This document shows positions 42,311 through 52,474 of a stretch of 64,000 nucleotides of DNA, in pieces. The position numbers and the translations under genes are program-made. Source of the DNA: Rhodovulum sp. P5 (GTDB lineage: Bacteria > Pseudomonadota > Alphaproteobacteria > Rhodobacterales > Rhodobacteraceae); the NCBI RefSeq assembly GCF_002079305.1, contig NZ_CP015039.1:1571501-1635500 (forward strand), written 5' to 3'. Positions within the stretch are counted from its first letter, which is position 1. Each line of letters begins with the position of its first letter. The notes under the pieces were generated by a model. The model was not told where the DNA came from, did not search any database, and worked only from the letters and a program-made list of their open reading frames with translations.

Positions 42311-43589
42311 AGCGCAGCGCCTCCACCGGGTTCATGCGGGCGGCACGGCGGGCAGGAAAGATCGTCACGACGAAAGACAGCCCCAGCGACAGCGCGACCG
42401 CGGAAAAGACGTCGCCGGCCTGAAGCTTGGCCGGCAGTTCATAGATGCCGCGGATCGACGGATCCCATACCCCGCCGCCCGCGACGTAATTCACGAAGGA
42501 AAAGATCGGGTCGATGTAGATGGCGAACAAACACCCGAAAATCACGCCCGCAACCGTCCCGATCAGGCCGACCGACGCCCCGCAGATAAAGAACACCCGC
42601 AGGACGGAACCTTCGCTCAACCCCATCGTGCGCAGGATGCCGATATCGCGCCCCTTGTTCTTCACCAGCATGATCAGGCCAGAGACGATGTTCATCGTGG
42701 CGATCAGCACGAGGATCGAGAGGATGATGAACATCACGTTGTCCTCGATCGTCAGCGCCCGCAGAAACGCGCCCGAGGCATCGCGCCACGTCCAGACCAG
42801 CGCGTTGTCGTCCGATGCCGCCAGCAGGGCGGGGATCACCTCCTCCACCCGCTCGGGGTCCTTGACCATCACCTCCATCTCGTCGGCGACGCCTTCGCGG
42901 TTGAAATAGGCCTGCGCCTCGGCGAACGGCATGTAGATGCGGGTGCGGTCGATGTCATAGCGGCCCGCGCTGAAGATATAGACGACCTCATACGCCTTGA
43001 CCCGCGGGCTGGTGCCGAAGGGCGTCTTGACCCCATCGGGCGAGATCAGCTTGATCCTGTCGCCCACGCCCACCAGCAATTCGCGCGCCACGCCCGATCC
43101 GATGGCTATGCCGTCGTCGAACCGGGCGATGTCGCCGCGCGCTTCCTCCGAATGTCCGATCCGGGGGATGGCGGCGAGGTCCGCCGCCGCGATGCCGTAG
43201 ACCTCGACCCCCGCATTGCCGTTGTTTGACGCCGCCATCACCTGCCCCCGGACCAACGGCGCAGCACGGGTCACGCCCGGCACAGCCCGCAGCCGGTCGG
43301 CCATGTCGGCGTAATCCTCGATCACCCGGGTCGCGACACCCTCATCGGTGACGTAGGTCGAGGCATAGACCGTCACATGGGCATTCGCGCCAAGGATCGT
43401 GTCGACGAATTCGGCCCGGAAGCCTGCGCGCACAGCCAGCGTCGCGATCAGCGCAAAGACCGCCAGTGCAATGCCGATCAGGCTGATCCATGTCATCACG
43501 CTGACGCCGCCCTCGGCCCGGCGCGCGCGAAGATAGCGCCAGGCAATCATCCATTCGAACGGGGCAAAGGGTGGGGGGCTGTGGGCCAA
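42303..43589 (-). CDS. Lipoprotein-releasing ABC transporter permease (LolC/LolE type)
   Basis: A 428-aa permease with one TM helix near the N-terminus ([24 protein letters not shown]), a periplasmic MacB-PCD domain (about 55-260) and three TM helices in the FtsX domain at the C-terminus (about 280-420). The ending YLRARR...[18 protein letters not shown] is typical. Alphaproteobacteria usually have only one such permease, acting as a homodimer, which fits a single gene here. It forms an operon with lolD. Confidence 0.92.
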   Translation of the reverse strand: MAHSPPPFAPFEWMIAWRYLRARRAEGGVSVMTWISLIGIALAVFALIATLAVRAGFRAEFVDTILGANAHVTVYASTYVTDEGVATRVIEDYADMADRLRAVPGVTRAAPLVRGQVMAASNNGNAGVEVYGIAAADLAAIPRIGHSEEARGDIARFDDGIAIGSGVARELLVGVGDRIKLISPDGVKTPFGTSPRVKAYEVVYIFSAGRYDIDRTRIYMPFAEAQAYFNREGVADEMEVMVKDPERVEEVIPALLAASDDNALVWTWRDASGAFLRALTIEDNVMFIILSILVLIATMNIVSGLIMLVKNKGRDIGILRTMGLSEGSVLRVFFICGASVGLIGTVAGVIFGCLFAIYIDPIFSFVNYVAGGGVWDPSIRGIYELPAKLQAGDVFSAVALSLGLSFVVTIFPARRAARMNPVEALRYE

Positions 43590-43710
43590 GGGGACTGTCC
43601 TGTAATCGGTCGGCGCGGCGGACAGTGGGGGCCGCGGCGGACAAGGTCAAGCGGGCACGGGCAGACCTGCTTCGGCGCTTTCCCCGTGGCCCGCCACTTA
43701 CGACAGCTGG

Positions 43711-43730
43711 CCCCGGGTCGGGATCCGGGG
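43711..43730 (-). terminator. GC-rich hairpin after the P450 gene
   Basis: CCCCGG (43711-43716) pairs with CCGGGG (43725-43730) with an 8-base loop, just after the P450 stop at 43737 and 122 bp before the permease start. No T-run. Possible terminator or processing site. Confidence 0.4.
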
Positions 43731-43736
43731 GACGTC

Positions 43737-45083
43737 TCAGGACGGCCTTTTGCTTATGCGGAGCTTCATCCCCGTGCCCGGCCGCAGGGTGAACCACATC
43801 TGCGGCTGCGGAGAAAAACCGGGCGGCAGGGCAAAGGAGAGCCGCGTCAGAAGCGTCGCGAGGATCAGCGTCGCCTCGGTCACGGCCATCGTGGCGCCGA
43901 TACAGATGCGCGGCCCCCCGCCGAATGGCAGGAAGGCGGATTTCTCGCGCGGCGTCAGCCGGTCGGGCCCGAACCGGCCCGGGTCGAAGGCGTTGGGCGC
44001 GGTCCAAAGCCCCTCGTGACGGTGCATCGCATAGACCGGCAGAACCACATTGGCGCCTTTGGGGACGAAATGCGGCCCGATTTCCCCATCGCGGGCCGCG
44101 GTTCGCGTCAGAAAACCGGCGGGCGGGTAAAGGCGCAGCGCCTCTTCCACGACCTGACGAATGTATCCCAACCGCGGCAAGTCATCATGGCGTGCCACCC
44201 CGCCCGAGATCGCGGCGTCGGCCTCGCCCCGGGCTTGGGCCTGAACCTCTGGATCGAAAGCCAGAAGATAGAGCGCCCAGGTCAGCGACAGGGCGGTCGG
44301 CTCATGCCCCGCGAACAGGAACCCAAGCAGGTTGTTCCGAATCTCAAGGTCATCAAGACCGCAATCGGAATCGCGCGGCCCGATCATCAGGTCCAGCACG
44401 TCCGGCGGATCGGACGGGCCGCGCGATCTTCTGTCAGCGATCAATCGGTCGGCCAGCCGGTCCATCCGTGCGCGGCTCTGGTCAAAGACCTCGGCGGGGC
44501 GTGGAACCCGGTTGGGAATCTTGAAGAGGTCGAAAACCGACACCCGCGTAATCGCCCCGACCAGCCGGTCGACGGACTGTGTCAGCGCCCGCCGGTCGAT
44601 CACATCGCGACCCGACAGCATGACCTCGCAGATCACATCGGTCGTGGCCTCAACCATATGCGGCAGTACATCGACGACCTCCCCCGAACGGGTGGCCAGC
44701 CGTTCGGCCGCATCGCGCGCCGCCGCCCCGGTCGCCGGGCCCATGGCGGCCAGTGCCTGCGGTGTGAAGGCCGGGGCCAGCGCCTTGCGCTGCCGCCGCC
44801 AGTCCGCGCCCGATGTCACGGCAAGGTTGCTGCCCCGTCGCGGCTGCATCAGGCGCAAGAGCATCGCCGATTTCGGATAAGCCTCATGTTCGGTCAGCAC
44901 ATGCTGGACCGCCGCCGGCTCTGTCACGTAAAGCCACGGGCTGGGTCCATCGTGAAACACGAAGGGGGCGCTATACGCCTCTGCCGGGATCAGTTCGAGG
45001 ACATTGCGCCGCGCCGTCCGATAGGCGGCCAGCGGGCCGAGCGGCCCGTTGGCGGGGCGCACCCCCACCGGCACCCTGGTCAT
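43737..45083 (-). CDS. Cytochrome P450
   Basis: A 448-aa soluble P450 with no signal or anchor. I-helix oxygen-binding motif FLFAGHEPTALSL, K-helix ExxR in VVEEALRLYPPAGF, the meander with FDPGRFGPDRLTPREKSAFLPFGGG, and the haem-cysteine motif FGGGPRICIGATMA. The ATG at 45083 is taken because homology starts at VPVGVRPANGPLGPL and an AGGGG precedes it. The meander and PPxxFLTR pattern resemble bacterial fatty-acid or CYP102/CYP110-like hydroxylases; the substrate is unknown. No ferredoxin or reductase gene is adjacent. It lies between proS and the lol operon, both housekeeping, so it is probably an insertion in this neighbourhood. Confidence 0.9.
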   Translation of the reverse strand: MTRVPVGVRPANGPLGPLAAYRTARRNVLELIPAEAYSAPFVFHDGPSPWLYVTEPAAVQHVLTEHEAYPKSAMLLRLMQPRRGSNLAVTSGADWRRQRKALAPAFTPQALAAMGPATGAAARDAAERLATRSGEVVDVLPHMVEATTDVICEVMLSGRDVIDRRALTQSVDRLVGAITRVSVFDLFKIPNRVPRPAEVFDQSRARMDRLADRLIADRRSRGPSDPPDVLDLMIGPRDSDCGLDDLEIRNNLLGFLFAGHEPTALSLTWALYLLAFDPEVQAQARGEADAAISGGVARHDDLPRLGYIRQVVEEALRLYPPAGFLTRTAARDGEIGPHFVPKGANVVLPVYAMHRHEGLWTAPNAFDPGRFGPDRLTPREKSAFLPFGGGPRICIGATMAVTEATLILATLLTRLSFALPPGFSPQPQMWFTLRPGTGMKLRISKRPS

Positions 45084-45288
45084 CGCCCCTGAATCCAGCG
45101 CCACCGCAGCCCCCCACTGTCCTGCACCGCCATGGATCACACAGCGGAGACCGGCGCGGACCGAACGCCCCGGCGCCGTGCAGGGCAGTTTCGCCGGGGC
45201 GCGGTCTGTTCGTCAATATCGGCGATGGATGCGGCAAGGGCGCACAGCCGGAATGTCCGCCAGATCGCGCGGCCAAGCCGCAGAGTGG

Positions 45289-45308
45289 CCCCGGATCAGT
45301 GTCCGGGG
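45289..45308 (-). terminator. Hairpin after proS
   Basis: CCCCGGA (45289-45295), loop TCAGTG, TCCGGGG (45302-45308): a perfect 7-bp stem 14 bp after the proS stop (45322). No T-run. The rest of the 45,084-45,321 gap shows no gene. Confidence 0.5.
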
Positions 45309-45321
45309 CGCAGAAGGGCGA

Positions 45322-46713
45322 TCAAAGCCAGGTGTGGAAGCTCGACTTCGCCATCGGTTCCCAATGGGCGGCGGTGTGGTGGGGGGCGTAGATCTCGGCC
45401 ACTTTCGCCACCGCGGCCTCGGGGCTCATTTCCTCGCTCTCGCCGGTGCGGCGCGAGGTCAACTCAACAACCCCGTTCTTCAGACCCCGCGGCCCGACGG
45501 TCATCCGCCACGGCAGGCCGATCAGGTCCATCGTCGCGAACTTGGCGCCCGCGCGTTCCTCCCGGTCGTCGTAAAGCGGCTCCAGCCCCTTTTCGACCAA
45601 CGCCTTGTAAAGGCCCGCACAGGCGGCATCGGCAGCGTCGTCGCCCTGTTTCAGATTCACGATCCCGCAATGGAAGGGGGTCACGCCCTCGGGCCAGATG
45701 ATGCCGTTGTCGTCATGGCTGGCCTCGATGATCGCGCCCACCAGACGCGACACGCCGATGCCGTGGCTGCCCATGTGGACCGGCACACGCTCCCCCTTGT
45801 CGTTGGTGACCACGGCGCCCATGGGTTCGGAATACTTGGTCCCGAAATAGAAGATCTGGCCGACCTCGATCCCGCGGGACGTCTTGCGCCGCGCCTCGGG
45901 CACCTGATTGAACACCGCCTCGTCATGGGTTTCATCGGTGCGGGCATAGGGCGTCGTCCATTCCTCGACGATCTGCGCGCATTCCTCGCGGTTGCCGAAA
46001 TCGACTTGTCGATCACCGAAGGTCAGGTCGAGGATCGCGCTGTCATAGAACACCTCGGACTCCCCGGTATCGGCCAGCACGAGGAATTCATGGGTGTCGT
46101 CCCCGCCGATCGGGCCGCTGTCGGCGCGCATCGGGATCGCCTTCAGACCCATCCGTTCGTAGGTTCGCAGATAGCTGACCATGTGCCGGTTATAGGCATG
46201 GATCGCGCTGTCATAGTCGATGTCGAAGTTATAGCCGTCTTTCATGTAGAATTCGCGCCCCCGCATCACGCCGAAGCGCGGGCGGATCTCGTCGCGGAAC
46301 TTCCACTGGATATGGTAGAGCGTCAGCGGCAGGTCCTTGTAGCTGCCCACATGGGCGCGGAAGATGTCGGTGATCAGTTCTTCGTTCGTGGGACCGTAAA
46401 GCATATCCCGCCCGTGCCGGTCGGTGATGCGCAGCATCTCTTCGCCGTAATCGTCATAGCGGCCGGATTCGCGCCATAGGTCCGCCGATTGCAGGGTCGG
46501 CATCAGCATCGGGATGTGGCCGGCGCGGATCTGCTCCTCATGCACGATGGCTTCGATCTTCTTGAGCACCTTGAAGCCCATCGGCAGCCAGGAATAGATC
46601 CCCGCGGCGGCCTGCTTGATCATGCCCGCACGCAGCATCAGGCGGTGGCTGGCGATCTGGGCTTCGGACGGCGTTTCCTTCAGAACCGGCAGAAAATAGC
46701 GGGACAGGCGCAT
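45322..46713 (-). CDS. proS: Prolyl-tRNA synthetase
   Basis: A 463-aa class II synthetase of the short alphaproteobacterial type, lacking the large editing insertion. Class II motif 1 is near [17 protein letters not shown], motif 2 [31 protein letters not shown] and motif 3 [16 protein letters not shown]; the anticodon-binding domain (about 360-463) ends the protein. The start [19 protein letters not shown] is conserved. It is divergent from perM. Confidence 0.95.
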   Translation of the reverse strand: MRLSRYFLPVLKETPSEAQIASHRLMLRAGMIKQAAAGIYSWLPMGFKVLKKIEAIVHEEQIRAGHIPMLMPTLQSADLWRESGRYDDYGEEMLRITDRHGRDMLYGPTNEELITDIFRAHVGSYKDLPLTLYHIQWKFRDEIRPRFGVMRGREFYMKDGYNFDIDYDSAIHAYNRHMVSYLRTYERMGLKAIPMRADSGPIGGDDTHEFLVLADTGESEVFYDSAILDLTFGDRQVDFGNREECAQIVEEWTTPYARTDETHDEAVFNQVPEARRKTSRGIEVGQIFYFGTKYSEPMGAVVTNDKGERVPVHMGSHGIGVSRLVGAIIEASHDDNGIIWPEGVTPFHCGIVNLKQGDDAADAACAGLYKALVEKGLEPLYDDREERAGAKFATMDLIGLPWRMTVGPRGLKNGVVELTSRRTGESEEMSPEAAVAKVAEIYAPHHTAAHWEPMAKSSFHTWL

Positions 46714-46845
46714 TTTCGGATCTCTTGCCTCGTGATTTGACGTCCCCGCTGTCCTATGTCATCGCGGACAGCCGCACAAGCGCCGCCCTTGCGCCAAACG
46801 CGCCGCCGCGCGATGAGTTGTGCGACAGGCAAGACGAGGAACCCC

Positions 46846-47952
46846 ATGGCCCTGCCGGTCAGGCAACAGATTACGTATTGGGGCATCGCGGCGGCGGTGC
46901 TGTTTGCGCTGCTTTGGTTTCTGGGCGATGTCATCACGCCCTTCCTTGTCGGCATGGCGGTGGCCTATTTTCTTGATCCCGTGGCCGACCGGTTGGAGCG
47001 CGCGGGGTTCAGCCGGGTCTGGGCGACGGTCACGATCACGCTGGGCTCGACCCTGTTCTTCACGATTGCCGCGCTGCTGATCCTGCCGGAACTGATCCGG
47101 CAGGCGGTGTCGCTTGTGAATGTCGCGCCAGAGATCGCGCGCGATTTCCAGGCTTTCCTCAGCCAGAAGTTCCCGGCGCTGGACCAGGACGGGTCGACCG
47201 TTCGGCAGACGCTGGTCGAAATCGGCGAGGCGATCAAGTCGAAGGGCGGCGAGCTTCTGAATGGGGCCATCGCGTCCCTTGCCAGTCTTGTGAACATCGC
47301 CTTCCTGATCTTCCTCGTGCCGGTTCTGATCTTCTACCTGCTGATGGACTGGGACCGTATGGTGGCCGAGGTCGACGCCCTGCTGCCGCTGGACCATGCG
47401 CCCCAGATCAGAGAGCTTGCACGCGAGATCGATACCTCCCTTGCCGGGTTCATCCGCGGGCAGGTCACGGTCTGCCTGATCCAGGGGACGTTCTACGCCG
47501 TGGCGCTGACCGCCATCGGGTTGAACTTCGGCCTGATCGTCGGCTTTGCCTCGGGGCTGTTATCCTTCATCCCGTTCGTGGGATCCGTCGTCGGCTTCGT
47601 TCTGGCGGTCGGGCTGGCCGTGTTTCAGTTCTGGGGGGAGTGGTGGATGATCGCGGCCGCCGGCGGCATCTTCGTCTTCGGCCAGATCGTGGAGGGCAAC
47701 ATCCTGACGCCAAAGCTTGTCGGGGGCTCGGTGGGCCTGCACCCGGTCTGGCTGATCTTCGCGCTGTCGGCCCTTGGGGCGGTGTTCGGCTTCGTCGGGC
47801 TATTGGCGGCCGTTCCGATTGCCGCGGTTCTGGGCGTGCTGATCCGGTTCGGCATATCGCAGTACAAGGACAGCCTCCTTTACAAGGGCCATACCGGCCT
47901 TCGGGCCGAAGAGGACGCCCGCGCCCAACAGGATGGCGAGGACAACGCCTGA
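46846..47952 (+). CDS. PerM/AI-2E-family transporter
   Basis: A 368-aa membrane protein of the AI-2E/UPF0118 family. The ATG at 46846 follows GAGGA at 6 nt; the frame is open for 30 codons more upstream. About eight hydrophobic helices are seen, with the family stretches LVPVLIFYLLMDWDRM, IRGQVTVCLIQGTFYAVALTAIGL, FIPFVGSVVGFVLAV and FGQIVEGNILTPKLVGGSVGLHPVWLIFALSALG. In Rhodobacteraceae it typically precedes the Hda-like gene, from which it is separated by one base. Confidence 0.88.
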   Translation: MALPVRQQITYWGIAAAVLFALLWFLGDVITPFLVGMAVAYFLDPVADRLERAGFSRVWATVTITLGSTLFFTIAALLILPELIRQAVSLVNVAPEIARDFQAFLSQKFPALDQDGSTVRQTLVEIGEAIKSKGGELLNGAIASLASLVNIAFLIFLVPVLIFYLLMDWDRMVAEVDALLPLDHAPQIRELAREIDTSLAGFIRGQVTVCLIQGTFYAVALTAIGLNFGLIVGFASGLLSFIPFVGSVVGFVLAVGLAVFQFWGEWWMIAAAGGIFVFGQIVEGNILTPKLVGGSVGLHPVWLIFALSALGAVFGFVGLLAAVPIAAVLGVLIRFGISQYKDSLLYKGHTGLRAEEDARAQQDGEDNA

Positions 47953-47953
47953 C

Positions 47954-48640
47954 ATGGCGCGCCAGTTGATCTTCGACCTGCCGGTGCGCCCCGCCCGGGG
48001 AAGGGAGGACTTCTTCGTCGCCCCGGCCAATGAACGGGCCGTGGCGCAGATCGATGCGTGGCGCGACTGGCCGTCGGGCAAGCTCTTGCTGATCGGGGCC
48101 GTCGGGGCGGGCAAGACCCATCTTTCCCATGTCTGGGCCGAAATGACCGGGGCCCCGCTGGTTCAGGCCGGCGATCCGGCCCTGTCCGATCCGCCCGCCC
48201 TGCTGGACAAAGGCGGAACGATCGTCGAGAATGTCGACCGCATCGCCGGGGACCGGGAGGCGGAAACCGCGCTTTTTCATGTGCACAACCTGGCCGGGGC
48301 GCAAAGGGTGCCGCTCCTATTGACCGCGCGCACACCGCCGCGCGACTGGCCCCCGATCCTGCCCGATCTGGCCAGCCGCCTGACGGCCACGGCGACGGCC
48401 CGGCTGGACCCGCCCGACGATGCCCTTCTTGCCGCAATTCTGGTCAAGCTTTTCAATGACCGGCAGCTTGCCGTGACCCCCCATCTGATCCGGTACCTTG
48501 TGCCGCGCATGGAACGGTCTTTCGCAGCCGCCGCGCGGATCGTGACCGCCATCGACCGGGAGGCGCTGTCGACCGGGCGCAAACCGGGCGTGAAGCTGGC
48601 CGGTGAAGTGCTGGACAAGGTCGGCCCTCCCACCCGATAA
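47954..48640 (+). CDS. DnaA-related protein HdaA
   Basis: A 228-aa AAA+ protein related to DnaA domain III. It starts with the clamp-binding-like QLIFDLPV (residues 4-11), which in Hda proteins contacts the DNA clamp. Walker A GAVGAGKTHLSH is near residue 47; the Walker B region is degenerate (GGTIVENVDRI). Sensor 2-type arginine in FAAAARIVTAIDREAL. It lacks the DnaA box-binding domain. HdaA switches off DnaA after initiation by stimulating ATP hydrolysis. It is 1 bp after perM and 42 bp before ppk. Confidence 0.85.
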   Translation: MARQLIFDLPVRPARGREDFFVAPANERAVAQIDAWRDWPSGKLLLIGAVGAGKTHLSHVWAEMTGAPLVQAGDPALSDPPALLDKGGTIVENVDRIAGDREAETALFHVHNLAGAQRVPLLLTARTPPRDWPPILPDLASRLTATATARLDPPDDALLAAILVKLFNDRQLAVTPHLIRYLVPRMERSFAAAARIVTAIDREALSTGRKPGVKLAGEVLDKVGPPTR

Positions 48641-48682
48641 GGGGGAGCCGCTCCAGAATCCCAGAACCAGACACGGACAGTG

Positions 48683-50851
48683 ATGATCCAGGCCGATTTC
48701 CTGAACGCCCCCTACCCCGATCCCGTCGAGTTGCCAGAGCCGCAGAAGCTTGGGCCCAAGCGGTTCTACAACCGCGAACTGAGCTGGCTGGGCTTCAACT
48801 GGCGCGTGCTGGAAGAGGCATCGAACCCGCGCGTGCCCCTTCTGGAACGGGTGAGGTTCGTCTCGATCTCGGCCACGAACCTCGACGAATTCTACACGGT
48901 GCGCGTGGCGGGCCTGAGGGAACTTGCGAAAAAGGGTAACACGACGCCCGCGGCCGACGGGCTGACCCCGGCCGAACAGCTTGTCCTGATCGACCGCGAT
49001 GCCCGGAAACTGCTGCAAGCGCAGCAGACGGCGTGGAACAAGCTCAAGCGCGAGATGGAGGAGCAGGGCATCCATATCCTCACCCGCTCCAAGCTGACGA
49101 AATCCGACAAGGAGCATTTGCAGGACCACTTCCTGCACAAGGTCTTTCCGGTGCTGTCCCCGCTGGCCATCGACCCGGCGCATCCGTTCCCCTTCATCCC
49201 GAACACCGGTTTCTGCCTTGCGCTACAGCTAGAGCGGGTCCGCGACAGCCAGCCCTTGCAGGCGCTCTTGCCGATCCCCCACCAGATCGACCGGTTCGTG
49301 CGCCTGCCCGGGCGCGACGGGCAGGCCCGCTTCCTGCCGCTGGAAGAATTGCTGCTGATCCATCTGGGCTGGCTGTTCCCCGGGTATCGGTCCACCGGCA
49401 GTTGCACCTTCCGCGTGCTTCGCGACAGCGACCTGGAACTCGAGGAAGAGGCCGAAGACCTCGTGCGCGAGTTCGAGGTCGCCCTGAAGCGCCGCCGCCG
49501 GGGCGAGGTCGTCCGCATGAAGATGTCTGCCGGCGCGCCCGAGGAACTGCGCCGCGTCATCATGGAAGAGCTGCACATCACCGAGGAAGAGGTGATCGAG
49601 GTGCGCGGCGTCATCGGTGTGGCCGACCTGTCCGAACTGGTGCTGGACGAACGCCCCGATCTGCTGTGGCCCGCCTTTACCCCACGGGTGCCGGAACGCG
49701 TGCAGGACCATGACGGTGACATGTTCGCGGCGATCCGGCACAAGGACATGCTGCTGCACCACCCGTATGAAACCTTCGACATGGTCGTTCGGTTTCTGGA
49801 ACAGGCCGCGCGCGACCCCGACGTGGTGGCGATCAAGCAGACGCTCTACCGGACCTCGAAGAACTCCCCCATCGTGGATTCGCTCTGCGAAGCGGCCGAG
49901 GACGGCAAATCGGTGACGGCGCTGGTGGAACTGAAGGCCCGCTTCGACGAGGCCGCCAATATCCGGCAGTCGCGGCGTCTGGAACGCTCGGGCGCGCATG
50001 TGGTCTATGGCTTCATCAACTACAAGACCCACGCCAAGATCAGCACCGTCGTCCGGCGCGAGGGCGACCAGTTGGTGACCTATACCCATTACGGGACGGG
50101 CAACTACCACCCGATCACCGCGCGCATCTATACCGACCTGTCGTTTTTCACCTGCGATGCCGCCCTTGGCCGCGACGCGACCAAGGTGTTCAACTATATC
50201 GGCGGCTATGCGGAACCGGAGGGTCTGGAAAACCTCGCGATCTCGCCCCTGACGCTGAAATCGACCCTGATCGAGCGGCTGCAGCAGGAGGCAGAGCATG
50301 CCAGGGCCGGCCGCCCGGCGCAGGTCTGGGGCAAGATGAACTCCCTGATCGAATCCGACATCATCGACGCGCTTTACGCGGCCTCGGCGGCGGGCGTGAA
50401 GATCGACCTTGTGGTGCGCGGCATCTGCGGTGTCCGGCCCGGGATCAAGGGCCTGTCGGAAAACATCCGGGTCAAGTCGATCATCGGGCGGTTTCTGGAA
50501 CATTCGCGCATCGTGTGCTTCGGCAATGGCCACGGGCTGCCCTCGCCGCAGGCACGGGTCTATATCTCGTCCGCCGACTGGATGGGCCGCAACCTCAACC
50601 GCCGCGTCGAAACGCTGGTCGAATGCACCAACCCCACGGTCAAGGCACAGATCGTCGACCAGATCATGGCAGCCAACCTCGCGGACGAGGCGCAAAGCTG
50701 GGTGATGCAGCCCGACGGCCATTTCATCCGGGCCCCTGCCCGCGAGGACGCGTTCAACTGTCACAGGTTCTTCATGGAAAACCCGTCGCTTTCGGGCCGC
50801 GGGTCCGCGGGTGCGGCAGATGTTCCGCATCTGGGCAAAGAGGACGATTGA
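48683..50851 (+). CDS. ppk: Polyphosphate kinase 1
   Basis: A 722-aa Ppk1 that makes polyphosphate from ATP. Domain order is N ([19 protein letters not shown]), head (about 120-325) and two catalytic C domains. The phosphorylated histidine lies in [19 protein letters not shown], with the second active-site His in [10 protein letters not shown] and metal/ATP residues near [12 protein letters not shown] and [14 protein letters not shown] three bases upstream is an alternative start. It is followed by ppx. Confidence 0.95.
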   Translation: MIQADFLNAPYPDPVELPEPQKLGPKRFYNRELSWLGFNWRVLEEASNPRVPLLERVRFVSISATNLDEFYTVRVAGLRELAKKGNTTPAADGLTPAEQLVLIDRDARKLLQAQQTAWNKLKREMEEQGIHILTRSKLTKSDKEHLQDHFLHKVFPVLSPLAIDPAHPFPFIPNTGFCLALQLERVRDSQPLQALLPIPHQIDRFVRLPGRDGQARFLPLEELLLIHLGWLFPGYRSTGSCTFRVLRDSDLELEEEAEDLVREFEVALKRRRRGEVVRMKMSAGAPEELRRVIMEELHITEEEVIEVRGVIGVADLSELVLDERPDLLWPAFTPRVPERVQDHDGDMFAAIRHKDMLLHHPYETFDMVVRFLEQAARDPDVVAIKQTLYRTSKNSPIVDSLCEAAEDGKSVTALVELKARFDEAANIRQSRRLERSGAHVVYGFINYKTHAKISTVVRREGDQLVTYTHYGTGNYHPITARIYTDLSFFTCDAALGRDATKVFNYIGGYAEPEGLENLAISPLTLKSTLIERLQQEAEHARAGRPAQVWGKMNSLIESDIIDALYAASAAGVKIDLVVRGICGVRPGIKGLSENIRVKSIIGRFLEHSRIVCFGNGHGLPSPQARVYISSADWMGRNLNRRVETLVECTNPTVKAQIVDQIMAANLADEAQSWVMQPDGHFIRAPAREDAFNCHRFFMENPSLSGRGSAGAADVPHLGKEDD

Positions 50852-50893
50852 CGCGACCGACAGGCCTTTGGCAAGGTCGGCGCGCGAACATGG

Positions 50894-52453
50894 ATGAGCA
50901 GGCAGATGGACGGCAGGTCGGACGACCAATCCGAAAGCTGGGATCCCTTCGGCAGACCGCTTTTCGGAGGTCCCGAGGCACGCGCCCTGGCCCGGGTCGG
51001 CGTGGTGGATATCGGGTCGAACTCCGTCCGGCTGGTGGTGTTCGACGGCGCGGCGCGCAGCCCGGCGTATTTCTTCAATGAAAAGGTGATGTGCGGCCTT
51101 GGCGCGGGTCTGGGCGAAACCGGGCACCTGTCGCCAGAGGGCCGCAAGCGCGCGCTTGGCGCATTGAAGCGCTTCGCCCTGCTGGGGGAGGCGATGGGCG
51201 CAGCCCCGCTGACGGTAGTGGCCACCGCCGCGATGCGCGATTCCAGCGACGGCGCCGAATTCCGTGCCCAGATCGAACGGGAGACGGGTCTGAAACCCTG
51301 GGTCATCGACGGAACGGAGGAGGCGCGCCTGTCGGCACAGGGCGTTCTTCTGGGCTGGCCGGGGGCGGAGGGCGTGGTCTGCGATATCGGCGGGTCGTCC
51401 ATGGAACTGGCGGAATTGCGCGGCGGCATGGTCGGCCGGCGCGGGACGTCTCCCCTCGGCCCGCTGAAGCTGCGCGATGTCGAGGGCGGCAAGAAAGAGC
51501 TGGAGCGCTATATCGCCGAAGAGGTCGAGAAGCTGGTCGAATTGATGCCCCCCGCCCCGGCGCGGCTGTATCTGGTGGGGGGATCGTGGCGGGCCATTGC
51601 AAGGCTGGACATGGAGCGGCGCGGCTATCCGCTGACCGTTCTGCACGAATACCGGCTGGATCGCGCCTCGCTGGAAGAGACCATCGACTGGATCGCCGAC
51701 AACGACCCTGACGCCCTGCGCGCGCGGACCGGCACCTCGTCCGACCGGATGGCGCTGGTTCCGCTGGCCGCACAGGTGCTGCGCAAGCTTGTGGCGCAAC
51801 TCGCACCGCTTGAGATCGCAGTGTCCAGCTACGGTATTCGCGAAGGCCTGCTGTACGAGCAGATGCCGGGAGAGCTGCGCGCCCGCGACCCGCTGATCGA
51901 AGCCTGCCGCTTTGCCGAGGCCAGTGCCGCCCGCCTGCCGGGCTTCGGCAAGCAGCTCTACAACTTCGTCCTGCCGTTGTTCGGTGAGGCCGGGCCGGAA
52001 AAACGCCGTCTGATCCGTGCGGCCTGCCACCTGCACGACATCGCGTGGCGCGCCCATCCCGACTATCGCCACGAGGTCTGCTTTGACAGCGCGACGCGGG
52101 CCAATCTTGGCGGGCTGGAACACTGGGAACGGGTGTTTCTGGGCGTCTCGCTGCTGCACCGCTACAAGAACAACCGCTCCGGAAGCCGGTTCGAGCCGCT
52201 GTTCAAGTTGCTGACGTCCGAGCAACTGTCCGAGGCGGAAGTGCTTGGCAAGGCGATGCGCTTCGGGTCGATGTTTTCCACCGACGAACCGGATCGACTG
52301 GCCGAATTGCGGCTTTACACAAGCAAGAACCTGCTGGAACTGATCGTCTCGGCCCCCGCCGAACCGCTTTTCGGCGAGGTTGCGCAGGCTCGGCTTGCCT
52401 CGCTGGCCAAGTCGCTTGGGGTGGAAACCGAGGTGCAGATCCGCGCGGAGTGA
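50894..52453 (+). CDS. ppx: Exopolyphosphatase Ppx/GppA-family
   Basis: A 519-aa ASKHA-fold phosphatase that breaks polyphosphate (and possibly pppGpp). Domain I starts GVVDIGSNSVRLVVFDGA, with the catalytic-Glu region VVATAAMRDSSDG...DGTEEARLSAQGV and the second nucleotide loop VVCDIGGSSMELAEL. The C-terminal HD-like domain has ACHLHDIAWRAHPDYRHE. Its start lies 42 bp after ppk and lacks a clear ribosome binding site, so it may rely on coupling. Confidence 0.93.
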   Translation: MSRQMDGRSDDQSESWDPFGRPLFGGPEARALARVGVVDIGSNSVRLVVFDGAARSPAYFFNEKVMCGLGAGLGETGHLSPEGRKRALGALKRFALLGEAMGAAPLTVVATAAMRDSSDGAEFRAQIERETGLKPWVIDGTEEARLSAQGVLLGWPGAEGVVCDIGGSSMELAELRGGMVGRRGTSPLGPLKLRDVEGGKKELERYIAEEVEKLVELMPPAPARLYLVGGSWRAIARLDMERRGYPLTVLHEYRLDRASLEETIDWIADNDPDALRARTGTSSDRMALVPLAAQVLRKLVAQLAPLEIAVSSYGIREGLLYEQMPGELRARDPLIEACRFAEASAARLPGFGKQLYNFVLPLFGEAGPEKRRLIRAACHLHDIAWRAHPDYRHEVCFDSATRANLGGLEHWERVFLGVSLLHRYKNNRSGSRFEPLFKLLTSEQLSEAEVLGKAMRFGSMFSTDEPDRLAELRLYTSKNLLELIVSAPAEPLFGEVAQARLASLAKSLGVETEVQIRAE

Positions 52454-52474
52454 GTGCTGCCGCCCGGATGGGCG

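Noticed and set aside
46846..47952. True autoinducer-2 exporter
   Set aside because: The family name comes from one member; most homologues, including those next to hda in this group, have no shown AI-2 role.
49229..52225. 998-codon open frame opposite ppk and ppx
   Set aside because: Shadow of two well-recognised genes; its composition is unlike a real protein.
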